A DNA stretch of 64,000 bases, taken from the NCBI GenBank assembly GCA_016841245.1, contig JAENZN010000013.1, positions 1 through 64,000 of the forward strand. The letters are read 5' to 3'. Under the pieces are notes generated by a model. It saw only the letters and a program-made list of their open reading frames with translations. It did no database searches and was not told the origin of the DNA. Position 1 is the stretch's first letter, and each line of letters begins with the position of its first letter. Both the position numbers and the translations under genes were made by a program. This stretch comes from Syntrophomonas sp. GTDB taxonomy: Bacteria; Bacillota; Syntrophomonadia; Syntrophomonadales; Syntrophomonadaceae. Below, one piece after another: positions 26,141 to 34,354 of this stretch.

Positions 26141-26196
26141 GCATAATTTTAGAGCAACTAATAGCATCAAATAGAGCTATTAGTTGCTCTAAAAAA
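26141..26196. repeat. Long inverted repeat between two cargo ORFs
   Basis: Perfect 15-base arms AGAGCAACTAATAGC (26151-26165) and GCTATTAGTTGCTCT (26176-26190), extendable through TTTT/AAAA to 19 pairs; 10-base loop. An A run rather than a U run follows on the plus strand, so it is not a classic terminator. Confidence 0.7.
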
Positions 26197-26221
26197 TATC
26201 TTAGAAGGGAATTAAATAATA

Positions 26222-26647
26222 ATGAAAAATACGACGAAAATAGGATGTTATATCCTTATTGCAATCGTAATACCAGTTATCCTTGTTTTATGTTCTAGGG
26301 GAGAATACCATGCACAAGCTACATATAATGTTTTACATATTGCAGTTATAAAGCATATTGTTTTATTATTTTCCGGTGTAGTACTCGGATATGAACAATT
26401 TAGTTGCCAAACAGCTGAACCCGGATCATTGCGCTTTAATTGGTATAAGCTTATTGTGATTTTACCAAGTCTAATCGTGTTTATTGCTGGAATGGGCTAT
26501 ATACATCCAATATTTAAGACAACAGTTTTTGCTCTTATGACGTACGATTCAATAATATTTTATTTTTTCATGATTGCCCTTGGACATAGTATTATTACTG
26601 GCTTTTACCATACCCAACAAATAACCGACGGAACCCAGAAGCCATAA
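26222..26647 (+). CDS. Small integral membrane protein, unknown function
   Basis: 141 residues with four hydrophobic helices (about 7-25, 40-57, 75-95, 105-128) and short charged ends. SD AGAAGGGAATT. Composition is AT-rich, unlike the recombinase region, suggesting a different origin within the island. No family recognised. Confidence 0.6.
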   Translation: MKNTTKIGCYILIAIVIPVILVLCSRGEYHAQATYNVLHIAVIKHIVLLFSGVVLGYEQFSCQTAEPGSLRFNWYKLIVILPSLIVFIAGMGYIHPIFKTTVFALMTYDSIIFYFFMIALGHSIITGFYHTQQITDGTQKP

Positions 26648-26679
26648 CCACTTCTATTAAGATGCGGTGATGTTACACC

Positions 26680-26785
26680 GGGACGTCAGACTGTGTGAAA
26701 AGTCCATTTCACGCATCCCAACTATACTCATTTTTGGTAAAATAAATATAGTGGGAGGTGCTAAAAACGGCATATGTAAAGGGAG
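26680..26785 (+). other. Possible IS-end remnant next to the right repeat
   Basis: GGACGTCAGACTGTGTGAAA followed by a short AT-rich leader, GGGAGG and GTGCTAAAAACGGCATATG resembles the start of an IS1182-like element with the first codons of a transposase (MLKTAY). It is cut off by the right 359-bp repeat. The IS assignment rests on general resemblance only. Confidence 0.3.
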
Positions 26786-27144
26786 TAATGTCAAGGGGAC
26801 GGGGTTGTTGACACATTCATATTTGACATAAGCATTGTTGGTCTGTTCAGTAACCCAGCGCTGCCCCATCATCAAAATGGGGGCGGCACTGCTAGTGGTA
26901 CTGCTGAGGCGGTCCCTGTAGGACTCTCTTTTTTCTATTAACGACACTTCGTTTTACAATTTACACCCTCACCCCTATGCCCAACATTATTTGCTTATGG
27001 TTACCCGAACAAGAACTGCAATTTCCGGTGGAATTACCGCAAGAGTATAACGAGTAATAAGCTACCTGCTACGGCTTAACTACTTCAGTTGTGGCAGAAA
27101 AACAGGTTCTTGTACTTAATCAAGAACCTGTTTTTGGTGATATA
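26786..27144 (+). repeat. 359-bp direct repeat, right copy
   Basis: Second copy of 19064-19422, same orientation and length, with one mismatch noted. The hairpin near its end (27102-27131, ACAGGTTCTTG/CAAGAACCTGT with T runs on both strands) would also terminate the minus-strand gene at 27157. Confidence 0.93.
27102..27135. terminator. Bidirectional terminator inside the right repeat
   Basis: Eleven-pair perfect stem with an 8-base loop flanked by TTTTT on either strand; 22 bases past the stop of the minus-strand gene at 27157. The same hairpin is in the left copy (19380-19409). Confidence 0.85.
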
Positions 27145-27156
27145 AGATGGTACTTC

Positions 27157-27492
27157 TTATTGAGCTTGAGCTGACTGAATTTCACTTATGATCTGCACCA
27201 TAGAATCTATGGGCATGCCTCCAGCTAAACGGGGATTTCCATTCACTACTGTAACCGGGAAAGAATATCCTGCTTGAATTATCTCCTGTATCTTAGGATA
27301 ATTCTGAAGATTAATTCCGGTATCAATGAATTCAAAATCCAGAACCCCTTCTCCGTATTTTTTTACCAGAGCATATTGCATTGTTTCAAATTCAGCTCTG
27401 GCATCGGCAGGAGTGCAACTGCTGCAGCCGCAGCTGCAGCCGCCACCTGCAGCATTAGTTCCGCCATATACTTCAATTTTGATAGTGTCCAT
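27157..27492 (-). CDS. Thioredoxin-fold-like protein with Cys-rich loop
   Basis: 111 residues. An N-terminal KIEVYGG strand leads into a Gly/Cys loop GGGCSCGCSSC, then a helix, and later SFPVTVVNGNPRLAGG containing the cis-Pro expected of a thioredoxin fold. Four cysteines in eight residues could bind a soft metal or a cluster. Last gene of the ArsR-linked set on this strand. Related proteins occur beside arsenite and other metal-efflux permeases; exact function unknown. Confidence 0.6.
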   Translation of the reverse strand: MDTIKIEVYGGTNAAGGGCSCGCSSCTPADARAEFETMQYALVKKYGEGVLDFEFIDTGINLQNYPKIQEIIQAGYSFPVTVVNGNPRLAGGMPIDSMVQIISEIQSAQAQ

Positions 27493-27701
27493 TGGTTTCC
27501 TCCTTTATTAAATACCTGATATCGTTTTTAGCTACTATACCATGCCTCTTTAAATAGATGCTACCCTATTTAGTTCCCCCCGAAAACTCTTAAAACTACT
27601 CAAGGGTATGTATAAATATTCATTTGATGCTGTCCATGCGAAGACTGGACGTAATTATATTCATGCATTACCTTACAACCAAATCGACTTTTTCAGGAGA
27701 A

Positions 27702-27941
27702 CTATTTAGCATTTTCCAGGATATTATATAATTCATCCTTACGGGGCAATCTACCCGAAAATTTCACCTGACCATCAACTACCAGAGCCGGTGTGCTCAT
27801 CACCTTATAGCCCATGATCTTCTTTATATCCTGCACCTTGGAGACATCAGCTGCTATATTCAAATCTGCCAGGGCATTGTATACATCCTTTTCCAGCTGC
27901 TGACATCTTGAACACCCACTGCCTAACACTTCAATCTTCAT
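27702..27941 (-). CDS. Small thioredoxin-like redox protein (MTH895/TM0996 type)
   Basis: 79 residues. The KIEVLGSGCSRCQQLE start carries the CxxC active site, and MSTPALVVDGQVKFSGRLP is the cis-Pro and C-terminal part of the family. These small disulfide reductases are commonly encoded with COG0701 permeases and ArsR regulators, as here. SD GAGGAGGT. Confidence 0.9.
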   Translation of the reverse strand: MKIEVLGSGCSRCQQLEKDVYNALADLNIAADVSKVQDIKKIMGYKVMSTPALVVDGQVKFSGRLPRKDELYNILENAK

Positions 27942-27998
27942 TATATAACCTCCTCTTTATTATTCCACTGTTCTGATTATACAGCTCCCATACTCAAT

Positions 27999-28358
27999 TT
28001 ACTGCCCGGCTTCTTCCCCATATTTTCTGGCACAGGCCTGACCGTCCATTGACTTCAGTCGCAATAATTCTTCCAATAATTCGGGATCATCATCAAGCGG
28101 TTGATCGATGTAATCCATAAAGTCCTTAATATTATTCACCAGCAGCTCTTTATTCAAACTGCAAACTCGGCGCTGTCCTTCCCTGCGTTCATTAACCAGA
28201 TGGGCATGTTTTAGCACTTTTAGATGCTGGGATATGCGCGGTTGACTGGCCTGCATAATCTCTTCCAGATCACAAACACACAGCTCTTTAACCGCAAGAA
28301 GTTTCAGAATCTTTAACCGGGTCGGTTCACCTAGTGCTTTAAATAAGGTTTCAAACAT
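27999..28358 (-). CDS. ArsR/SmtB-family metalloregulator
   Basis: 119 residues. Winged helix with the alpha-3 metal motif ELCVCDLEEI typical of As/Sb/Bi-sensing ArsR proteins, and a recognition helix QASQPRISQHLKVLKHA. An additional Cys lies near the C-terminus (GQACARKY). It should repress the permease and thioredoxin-like genes around it and be released by thiophilic metal(loid)s. Confidence 0.9.
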   Translation of the reverse strand: MFETLFKALGEPTRLKILKLLAVKELCVCDLEEIMQASQPRISQHLKVLKHAHLVNERREGQRRVCSLNKELLVNNIKDFMDYIDQPLDDDPELLEELLRLKSMDGQACARKYGEEAGQ

Positions 28359-28506
28359 GTTTTCACTCCTAATCAGATATCATTTTGGACAAGCAGCAGC
28401 AAATTATTACCAACTACACCAATCATCTCTTAGCGCCTTCACAATTATTAGTACATTACCTATTTTAAAGTATAGTGCCCTTAGCTGTTTTGTCAGTCAC
28501 TGACCC

Positions 28507-29481
28507 TTATACGGATATCAAAGCGTTAAATAAATAACCTACCAAAATTATTGAGACAGCTAAAATACTCACAAATATCACTATCAAACGAGGTTTCAAT
28601 ACGTTGCGCAAAATGATCATTTCTGGCAGGGACAGTGCGGTAACCGACATCATAAAAGCAAGCACAGTCCCCATAGCCATACCTTTCTCCTGCAGAGCCG
28701 CCACTAGAGGAATAACTCCGGCCGCGTTCGAATAGAGAGGAACACCCATTAATACAGCGATGGGTACCGCCAAGAGGTTATCCTTCCCTGCATAGCTGGC
28801 TAGAAAGTCGGTAGGAACGTATCCATGAATCCATGCACCAACACCGATTCCAACCAGTACATAAGGCCATACTCTTTTCAAGATATCCTTAACATAGTCT
28901 CTAGCATATAGAAAGCGGTCTCTCCAGGTTTGTTCTGCCACCACCATTTCGATACCCTGAATATCTTGAGCGACTTCATAGACATAACCTTCCACATACT
29001 TTTCCAGGTTAAGCTGGCCGATAATTAATCCTCCCACAATAGCCACAGTAAGGCCGGCGAATATATATATCAAGGCTATATCAGCCCCAAACATCCCCCA
29101 TAATAGTATCAGAGCAACTTCATTCACCATGGGAGAAGATATCAAAAACGAGAAAGTAACGCCCAGAGGGACACCCGCTTCCACAAAGCCTATAAATATT
29201 GGAACTGCCGAACAAGAGCAAAATGGGGTTACGATCCCCAGCAAAGCGGCTACGATATTAGCAGTATATTGATGCTTGTAACTTAATATCTTGCGAGTTT
29301 TTTCCGGCGGGAAAAAGCTGCGGATAATTGCTACAATAAAAATAATGACCGACAGCATAATAAAAATCTTTAAGGTATCATAAATAAAAAAGTCTACCGC
29401 ATCGGCCAGATGGGTTCCTTCTTGCAAATTAAACCACTGATAGGTAACTAGATCGGCAAACCACTGCAGCATAACCCTCAT
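28507..29481 (-). CDS. COG0701-type permease (ArsP_1 family)
   Basis: 324 residues with about 8-9 membrane helices. The conserved TPFCSCSAVPIFIGF motif near the first third and the repeat-like LMGVPLYSNAAGVIPLV in the second half identify the family (PF03773). Members export organoarsenicals or other thiophilic species; substrate here is not determinable. An imperfect palindrome directly upstream (29498-29513) is a likely ArsR site. The ATG is close to GGAAAGAAG; ATG three codons further in is possible. Confidence 0.86.
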   Translation of the reverse strand: MRVMLQWFADLVTYQWFNLQEGTHLADAVDFFIYDTLKIFIMLSVIIFIVAIIRSFFPPEKTRKILSYKHQYTANIVAALLGIVTPFCSCSAVPIFIGFVEAGVPLGVTFSFLISSPMVNEVALILLWGMFGADIALIYIFAGLTVAIVGGLIIGQLNLEKYVEGYVYEVAQDIQGIEMVVAEQTWRDRFLYARDYVKDILKRVWPYVLVGIGVGAWIHGYVPTDFLASYAGKDNLLAVPIAVLMGVPLYSNAAGVIPLVAALQEKGMAMGTVLAFMMSVTALSLPEMIILRNVLKPRLIVIFVSILAVSIILVGYLFNALISV

Positions 29482-29497
29482 CTTCTTTCCTTTTTTA

Positions 29498-29513
29498 ATA
29501 AGTATATGCTTAT
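29498..29513. promoter_or_regulatory. Candidate ArsR operator
   Basis: ATAAGTATATGCTTAT, a 16-bp palindrome with a single mismatched pair, 17 bases before the permease start. AT-rich dyads of this kind are typical ArsR/SmtB sites. Confidence 0.45.
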
Positions 29514-29568
29514 ATTATTATGTCTCGGGTTGTTTGTCAACCTGTATAAAGACTTGATGCTCCCCCTC

Positions 29569-30894
29569 CTAGATGATAAACTGCGGCCCCTCCGGAGTAC
29601 TATCGCTTGCCAATGATCGTGCATCTGTTTCTATACTATCTTCTGCCAGGGCTGCCGCTACTGCCGCACCGATATTTGATCCGTCTGCTGTATACAGCAG
29701 GGAGACGGAACGATCTGGCAATTCACTGCGCAGTATGCTCTCTACTCCGGCCAAAAACTCTGGCAAATGCTTAAACAAGGCGCCATCTACTGCAATAACC
29801 TGTCTTTTGTTGTTGATCTGGCCTGGTCGTCTTAAAATGGCAATATAAGTAGATGCTATCAGCTTCATGGCTCGCTCCAAAATAGCGCTACCTATAAGTT
29901 TGAGCAAGGTTAAATTCTCCAGCTTATTATCAAAACCATTTACCTCCATCCAATTGTTGAGCATTTGCCTTTCCCTGCTCCCCTCGGTCTGCAGCCAACC
30001 CAATACTTCTGTAGGCAGAGTAAAAGGTTGGTTCCAAATAGTTAATGATGGAGTATAACCAGGCAGAAGACCTTTTTCGCCCATATCCCGCAAGGTAATC
30101 CGCAGTAACTCCCCCAGGTACTTTCCTGATACCATTTTTTCCATTTTTTGTTGTCCGGGGTCGTCTGTTGCCTGATCCAGAGACCTATCATAGAGGTTGC
30201 CGGGCAGCATCGAAAAATTCCCAGCTTCAGTATTCACAATCATAGCCTGATCGGCAGCCGTTCTCCGGCTTGGTTCCAGGAGACAGACATTATACCCAGT
30301 TCCACAGATAGAGCCTGCACATACTGAAGAATCATAATAACAGCCCGCAAGGAAAACTGCCACCGTATCATTGATTATCGCTACCGGCTCTATATCAATC
30401 CTTTTTTTTATTAAAGCTTCACCCAGCATTTTGCCAATATCCCGGCCCACAGTCTGCCTGGGCTTTAGTTCCTTAGTCCAGCGAATCAGGCTCGCTGAAC
30501 AGATACTATTCTGCTGCATAGGATAGGAAAAGGTAAGACCCAGCTGGTCCGGCGATACTCCCCTCACAACTTCTGCGATCAGGTCGGCAGCAAATCCAAA
30601 GACCTCCTGTCCACTGGTGTTATCTGTAGTATAGTCATATCTGCCTTGCGGGTCCTTTAAGGGCCGAGCGATTTGCTTTATTATTTCATAACCTCCCTGC
30701 CCCTTCAGTACCACCAGCATCACCCGCAGGTTACTTCCACCGAAATCAATTGCTATATAATGACCCATTTCTTGACCAGTGGGTGCTGATAAAAAAGAAG
30801 GCAGAATTCTCAGGGAACTTTTTTCACCGGCCAGGGCTAGGTCCAGTTCGCTATTAAATTCATCAGCTATTTTTCTAAGTGAACTTAAATCCAC
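29569..30894 (-). CDS. Eukaryotic-type hexokinase family protein
   Basis: At least 441 residues. Hexokinase_1/2 signatures: SSLRILPSFLSAPTGQE, the phosphate-1 motif IAIDFGGSNLRVMLV, the substrate loop LGLTFSYPMQQ, INDTVAVFLAGCY, CGTGYNVCLLE, and the C-terminal VAVDGALFKHLP-like block followed by DGSNIGAAVAA. This is the family of yeast/animal hexokinases, not bacterial glucokinase, and is rare in bacteria. It would phosphorylate a hexose with ATP. The GTG at 30894 has no SD; the frame continues upstream to a strong AGGAGGTGA but meets only ACG (30939) and ATA (30936) as starts there, giving KKTVEKICDLYR. Confidence 0.85.
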   Translation of the reverse strand: MDLSSLRKIADEFNSELDLALAGEKSSLRILPSFLSAPTGQEMGHYIAIDFGGSNLRVMLVVLKGQGGYEIIKQIARPLKDPQGRYDYTTDNTSGQEVFGFAADLIAEVVRGVSPDQLGLTFSYPMQQNSICSASLIRWTKELKPRQTVGRDIGKMLGEALIKKRIDIEPVAIINDTVAVFLAGCYYDSSVCAGSICGTGYNVCLLEPSRRTAADQAMIVNTEAGNFSMLPGNLYDRSLDQATDDPGQQKMEKMVSGKYLGELLRITLRDMGEKGLLPGYTPSLTIWNQPFTLPTEVLGWLQTEGSRERQMLNNWMEVNGFDNKLENLTLLKLIGSAILERAMKLIASTYIAILRRPGQINNKRQVIAVDGALFKHLPEFLAGVESILRSELPDRSVSLLYTADGSNIGAAVAAALAEDSIETDARSLASDSTPEGPQFII

Positions 30895-30939
30895 CCGGTA
30901 TAAATCGCAGATTTTTTCAACTGTTTTCTTCGCTATCGT

Positions 30940-31436
30940 GGCAACTCACCTCCTGTGTGTAACAAGGGGACGGTTCTGTTGTTACATTAAGCTCCCCTCT
31001 TACAACGCTTTTTTGCCAATCCCCTGCAACCATGCTCTGAATTGGTCTTATAGCATTAAGCCGAATATGTATTCGTTGATCTCTATCCAGTGCCCCTGCA
31101 AAATTCAACTAGGGTGTAAGGTAATGCACAACTATACTTACCATTTTCATTATATCAAAGGGGCCTCCTGATGCTTAATGAAAGGCTCTCATTTTTCTTG
31201 CAAACTTCTCCCCCATCTCTGTTCTGGTCCATTTTTTTCTTGGTTTTAACTGCAAATATACTAAAGCAAGCAATTGGTGTTTCTTATAGTAGACTGATGA
31301 TGGAATATTTTTTCCCTCAAAATCACAATTCTTTCTTTTTGCACTGGATTCTTTTTTTGAAATGTTTACTCATGGATTAGTATAAGCTATATTTAATTAA
31401 CGCAACCTATCTATTTATTAGTAAGGAGGAATTTAC
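30940..31436. other. Intergenic region between hexokinase and rubrerythrin
   Basis: About 500 bases. Contains the hexokinase SD (30946-30954), a GTAACAAGGGGACGGTTCTG sequence of the dispersed GGGACGG type (30959-30978) and a copy of the TGCATATTTATGCAT-related repeat (31261-31351). A plus-strand ORF here (31171-31380) lies mostly in that repeat and was rejected. Confidence 0.45.
31261..31351 (+). repeat. Dispersed intergenic repeat, copy B (diverged)
   Basis: Aligns with 45982-46073: GCAAGCARTTGGTGTTTC, AGACTGA, AAAATCAC, CTTTTTGCASTGGA. It reads KQAIGVSYSRLMMEYFF where the other copy reads RQAVGVSHA-RLTTAYLC. Confidence 0.55.
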
Positions 31437-31976
31437 ATGGAACTAAAAGGATCAAAAACTGAACAAAATCTCTGGGCAGCTTTTGCCGGCGAATCACAGG
31501 CCAGGAATAAATACGACTACTTTGCCAGCCAGGCCAAGAAAGATGGGTTTGAACAAATAGCTGGTTTTTTTGCAGAAACAGCCCTTAATGAAAAAGAACA
31601 TGCCAAACTGTTCTTCAAAATGTTAATGGGAGGAGCAATTCCCGGTACTGAGGATAATCTCCTGGCAGCGGCAGAAGGAGAAAATGAGGAACACACCAGT
31701 ATGTATCCCGAGTTCGAAAAGATCGCCCGGGAAGAAGGGTTTAATGAAATAGCTGACTATTTTAAAGAAATAGCTGAAGTTGAAGAACAGCATGAAAAGA
31801 GATACCGCAAACTTCTCAGTAATATTAAAGAGAGTACGGTGTTCAAACGGAATGAGCCGATAAAATGGAGATGCAGAAACTGTGGCTACGTGCACGAAGG
31901 AACCGAAGCCCCGGAAGTATGTCCGGCTTGTGCACACCCCCAGGCTCATTACGAAGAGCTGGCGGAAAACTATTAA
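31437..31976 (+). CDS. rbr: Rubrerythrin
   Basis: 179 residues. A four-helix diiron domain with the expected carboxylate ligands (FAGESQARNKYDYF, ETALNEKEHAKLF, EIAEVEEQHEKRY) followed by a C-terminal rubredoxin-like domain with CRNCGY and CPACAHP. Rubrerythrin reduces hydrogen peroxide in the cytoplasm of anaerobes. Monocistronic: SD AAGGAGG upstream and a terminator just after the stop. Confidence 0.95.
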   Translation: MELKGSKTEQNLWAAFAGESQARNKYDYFASQAKKDGFEQIAGFFAETALNEKEHAKLFFKMLMGGAIPGTEDNLLAAAEGENEEHTSMYPEFEKIAREEGFNEIADYFKEIAEVEEQHEKRYRKLLSNIKESTVFKRNEPIKWRCRNCGYVHEGTEAPEVCPACAHPQAHYEELAENY

Positions 31977-31985
31977 GCTGTATAA

Positions 31986-32012
31986 AAGGTCCCCGTTTTC
32001 AGGGGACCTTTC
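31986..32012 (+). terminator. Rubrerythrin terminator
   Basis: AAGGTCCCC / GGGGACCTT stem with a 7-base loop, followed by TTCAAT. Confidence 0.8.
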
Positions 32013-32082
32013 AATATATGCTTCTATTTCTTTAAGAATGGAACAGATTTTACCATAATACCCAAGATTAATAACAATATAC

Positions 32083-32395
32083 TTAGCCCAACATAATCTT
32101 ATCTTCGGGATACTGCATTTCCGGCTGTTCCCTCCTATGGGCCAGAGCCAGCACTAACGTAAGTGGTCCCACCCGTCCTAAAAACATGGTGATAATAATA
32201 AGCAGCTTGCCGATAATATTCAATTTCAGAGTCAGACCCAGACTTAACCCTACCGTTCCCAGGGCAGAAACCACCTCAAATAGTATTTCCATCAGCCCGG
32301 CATCCTGAGTCAAACACATCAAAAAGGTAACCACAATTGCGAAAGAAAGAGCAAGAATAAGAGTACAAAATACCTGGGCAGCATAAAATCCAACA
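32083..32395 (-). pseudogene. 3' remnant of a KtrB/TrkH-type potassium transporter
   Basis: The last ~105 residues (GRGMVFVGF, VTFLMCLTQ, LFEVVSALGTVGLSLGLT, GKLLIIITMFLGRVGPLTLV) match the C-terminal selectivity-filter repeat and final helices of KtrB. The upstream three quarters of the gene are missing; beyond about 32395 the sequence belongs to the 3' end of an unrelated, oppositely oriented gene. The open frame (to 32427, TTG) has no SD. Confidence 0.8.
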
Positions 32396-32526
32396 AATAC
32401 CATTCCCCTGCCTGTAAATACGCACAAACCATCAACCCGGATAATCTGATCGTTTTCGACTCCAAAGCTGAGGCCGAAGCGGCCGGTTATTTACCATGCG
32501 CTTACTGTTGTGAAACTAAGTCGTAA
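32386..32526 (+). pseudogene. 3' remnant of an Ada-type zinc-binding domain protein
   Basis: The plus strand reads KYHSPACKYAQTINPDNLIV, then FDSKAEAEAAGYLPCAYCC and stops at 32526. This is the Ada-like metal-binding domain (C-K-Y-A ... GY-x-P-C-x-x-C) that commonly ends secreted nucleases and ComEC/MBL-fold proteins. The rest of the gene is absent. No start codon or SD. Confidence 0.72.
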
Positions 32527-32530
32527 TGTA

Positions 32531-32578
32531 AGGTTGCTTGCACTGCAAAAACCCTGTTGGGATGCATAAATATGCAGG
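32531..32578 (-). repeat. Dispersed intergenic repeat, copy C (partial, inverted)
   Basis: On the minus strand GCATATTTATGCATCC followed by GGGTTTTTGCAGTGCAAGCA, matching the core of the copies at 2632 and 45982. Its CACTGCAAAAACCCT block is also in the hairpin at 58116-58160. Confidence 0.5.
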
Positions 32579-32605
32579 AACTGGCACTTGGCGAGTATAA
32601 CAAAA

Positions 32606-32638
32606 GCAGGGTGGTGCCTTTTCCCGGCACCACCCTGC
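32606..32638 (-). terminator. Terminator of the copper-amine-oxidase-domain gene
   Basis: Thirteen-pair perfect stem GCAGGGTGGTGCC / GGCACCACCCTGC, followed on the minus strand by TTTTG. Confidence 0.88.
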
Positions 32639-32689
32639 CCATCGACATCAACATCACCCAGGCTCTAAAAGTCAATCACACTGGCAGTT

Positions 32690-34354
32690 TTAAAAATCAA
32701 AATCCATTAAAACAGATTTGCTGGCCTCATCCCATTCCAGGGTATAACCAAGATAATCAGCAACTGCCCTTAATGGTATATAAGTATGTCCATTTATTAT
32801 TACCGGTACTGTGTCCGTTGTATAGGATTGATCTCCCACGTAATAGGTAGTGGAATTGATCTTCAGGATAAGATCTTCTTCGCTATATCCATCGCTAAAA
32901 ATAACTGTATCAGGCGGCTGCCAGCTAACTTCACAGTAAAGATTTTCCCCTATTTCCCTCACTGGAACCATAGTACAGGAATTAATTATTACCGGCTCAA
33001 CCTCCCCGAAATCCATCTGATACCCGTAAAGAAATACTTTTAGTTTTCCATCTTCAGTTCCATCCGCTTCATACATGACCGGATATTCAGCATTCCAGTC
33101 TTCTTCATCGGGTATAAAATCACCCATATTCATTACCATGCTGTTGTTTTCGTTTATTTCCGGTATGCTGATTCTGGAGTGACTATCGAAGTCCATGCCG
33201 ATCCCAAATACTATTTCCCCGCTTACCGATTCTTCGCCAGATCGTATGTCACCGGCAACGCTTATATCCATGTTACTTTTGCTGGCAGAGGATGTTCCCT
33301 GCCCATGTAGTGCCAGATCCATGAATACATCAGGAGAGTCTATCAGCAAAGCGATATCTGTCTGGCTGGAGTAATTGCTGCTGCCGGTAAACACGTTGCT
33401 GCCGGTCAGGTTAAGGTTAAATTTACTCCCTTCCACGTCGCTATTGATATGGATAGAAGTATCAATCGCATCATCATTAGTTAATATTTTAAATTCTTCT
33501 ACTGTAAAAGGCAGGTCCAAATCGGCCAGGTCCGAGATTTGTATCGAATCTATACTGGCCACAATTCCGGCTTCCATTTCTTCCTTCATGGCTCTGAATT
33601 CTTCATCAGTGACATAAGGCGGTTGGCTCATAATAGCAGTAAATTTTTGAGCCAGATCCTGGCTGTTATTTTTCAAATTATTAATAAATATTGCCGATCC
33701 TAGTATGGACGGATGCAGATCCAAAACCGCATATCCATCTTCATAACAGAAGTAGCTGGATGGTATGATATTTAGCAATTCCTCATAAAAAGCCTTAATT
33801 TCGTCTTTCTTGCTGTACATTTCCATATTATAGGCAAATGACTCTTGTAGAAGAGCCCACTCTTCATCACTTTGAAATGGTTGAAGCACTACATATGCAG
33901 GCATTTCTTCCATGCCATCCATCTCTAACAGTTCTTCTATTCCTGTTTTAGCCAGCGTCTCGATAGTTTCCTTCGGTATAATGATACCATCCTCGCTCAG
34001 ATAGACCTGACCGTCTAAAACGTATTCTAACACCTGTCCGCTGAAATTGACCTGGCACTGCCCATTCTTTTGATTAGCAATAATTTCTAAGCTGCCATTG
34101 CAGGGTACATCACTCATATTGGTTCCGTCGGCGCCCTGGTAGCTGCTTTCAGTCAGCTCTCCATTAAAGTTCAATTGTATAGTGTTGCGTTTCATATCCT
34201 CCATATAAACATTCTGCATATCCAAAGTCTTATCCATTATGTGCAGGTAATTTTCAATAAATGTTTGTCTAGCTCCATCATTAGCCAGTGCATAACCTGG
34301 CATAGACAATAATAGTATCGCTAAACACATAATACAGCTGATTGCTTTTCTCAA
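32690..34354 (-). CDS. Exported protein with C-terminal copper amine oxidase-like domain
   Basis: 554 residues. A signal peptide (about 1-24, ending GYALAND) directs export. The long middle region (about 25-440) is rich in beta strands and acidic residues with no recognised family. The C-terminal ~110 residues carry the copper amine oxidase N-domain-like repeat: a first unit VIINSCTMVPVREIGENLYC and a second VIINGHTYIPLRAVADYLGY. In Firmicutes this domain is a cell-wall or surface module and not an oxidase. SD AAGGAGG. Function unknown. Confidence 0.8.
   Translation of the reverse strand: MRKAISCIMCLAILLLSMPGYALANDGARQTFIENYLHIMDKTLDMQNVYMEDMKRNTIQLNFNGELTESSYQGADGTNMSDVPCNGSLEIIANQKNGQCQVNFSGQVLEYVLDGQVYLSEDGIIIPKETIETLAKTGIEELLEMDGMEEMPAYVVLQPFQSDEEWALLQESFAYNMEMYSKKDEIKAFYEELLNIIPSSYFCYEDGYAVLDLHPSILGSAIFINNLKNNSQDLAQKFTAIMSQPPYVTDEEFRAMKEEMEAGIVASIDSIQISDLADLDLPFTVEEFKILTNDDAIDTSIHINSDVEGSKFNLNLTGSNVFTGSSNYSSQTDIALLIDSPDVFMDLALHGQGTSSASKSNMDISVAGDIRSGEESVSGEIVFGIGMDFDSHSRISIPEINENNSMVMNMGDFIPDEEDWNAEYPVMYEADGTEDGKLKVFLYGYQMDFGEVEPVIINSCTMVPVREIGENLYCEVSWQPPDTVIFSDGYSEEDLILKINSTTYYVGDQSYTTDTVPVIINGHTYIPLRAVADYLGYTLEWDEASKSVLMDFDF

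Larger units (their letters stand above)
19423..26785. mobile_element. Decayed integrative/mobilisable island between 359-bp direct repeats
   Basis: About 7.4 kb. It carries a large serine recombinase pseudogene, TnpV, an AgrA/AgrC-like pair, a coiled-coil protein, a broken sigma-like ORF typical of clostridial transposons, an incomplete unknown gene and a small membrane protein. The recombinase/TnpV part is visibly more GC-rich than the flanks, indicating transfer. Flanking genes on both sides are housekeeping-like and intact. The inactivated recombinase suggests the element can no longer excise by itself. Confidence 0.82.

Noticed and set aside
26657-26947. 96-residue minus-strand ORF across the start of the right 359-bp repeat
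   Set aside because: It spans the repeat boundary and has no matching continuation in the left copy; no SD.
31171-31380. 69-residue plus-strand ORF
   Set aside because: Its second half lies in the dispersed repeat copy and no SD precedes it.
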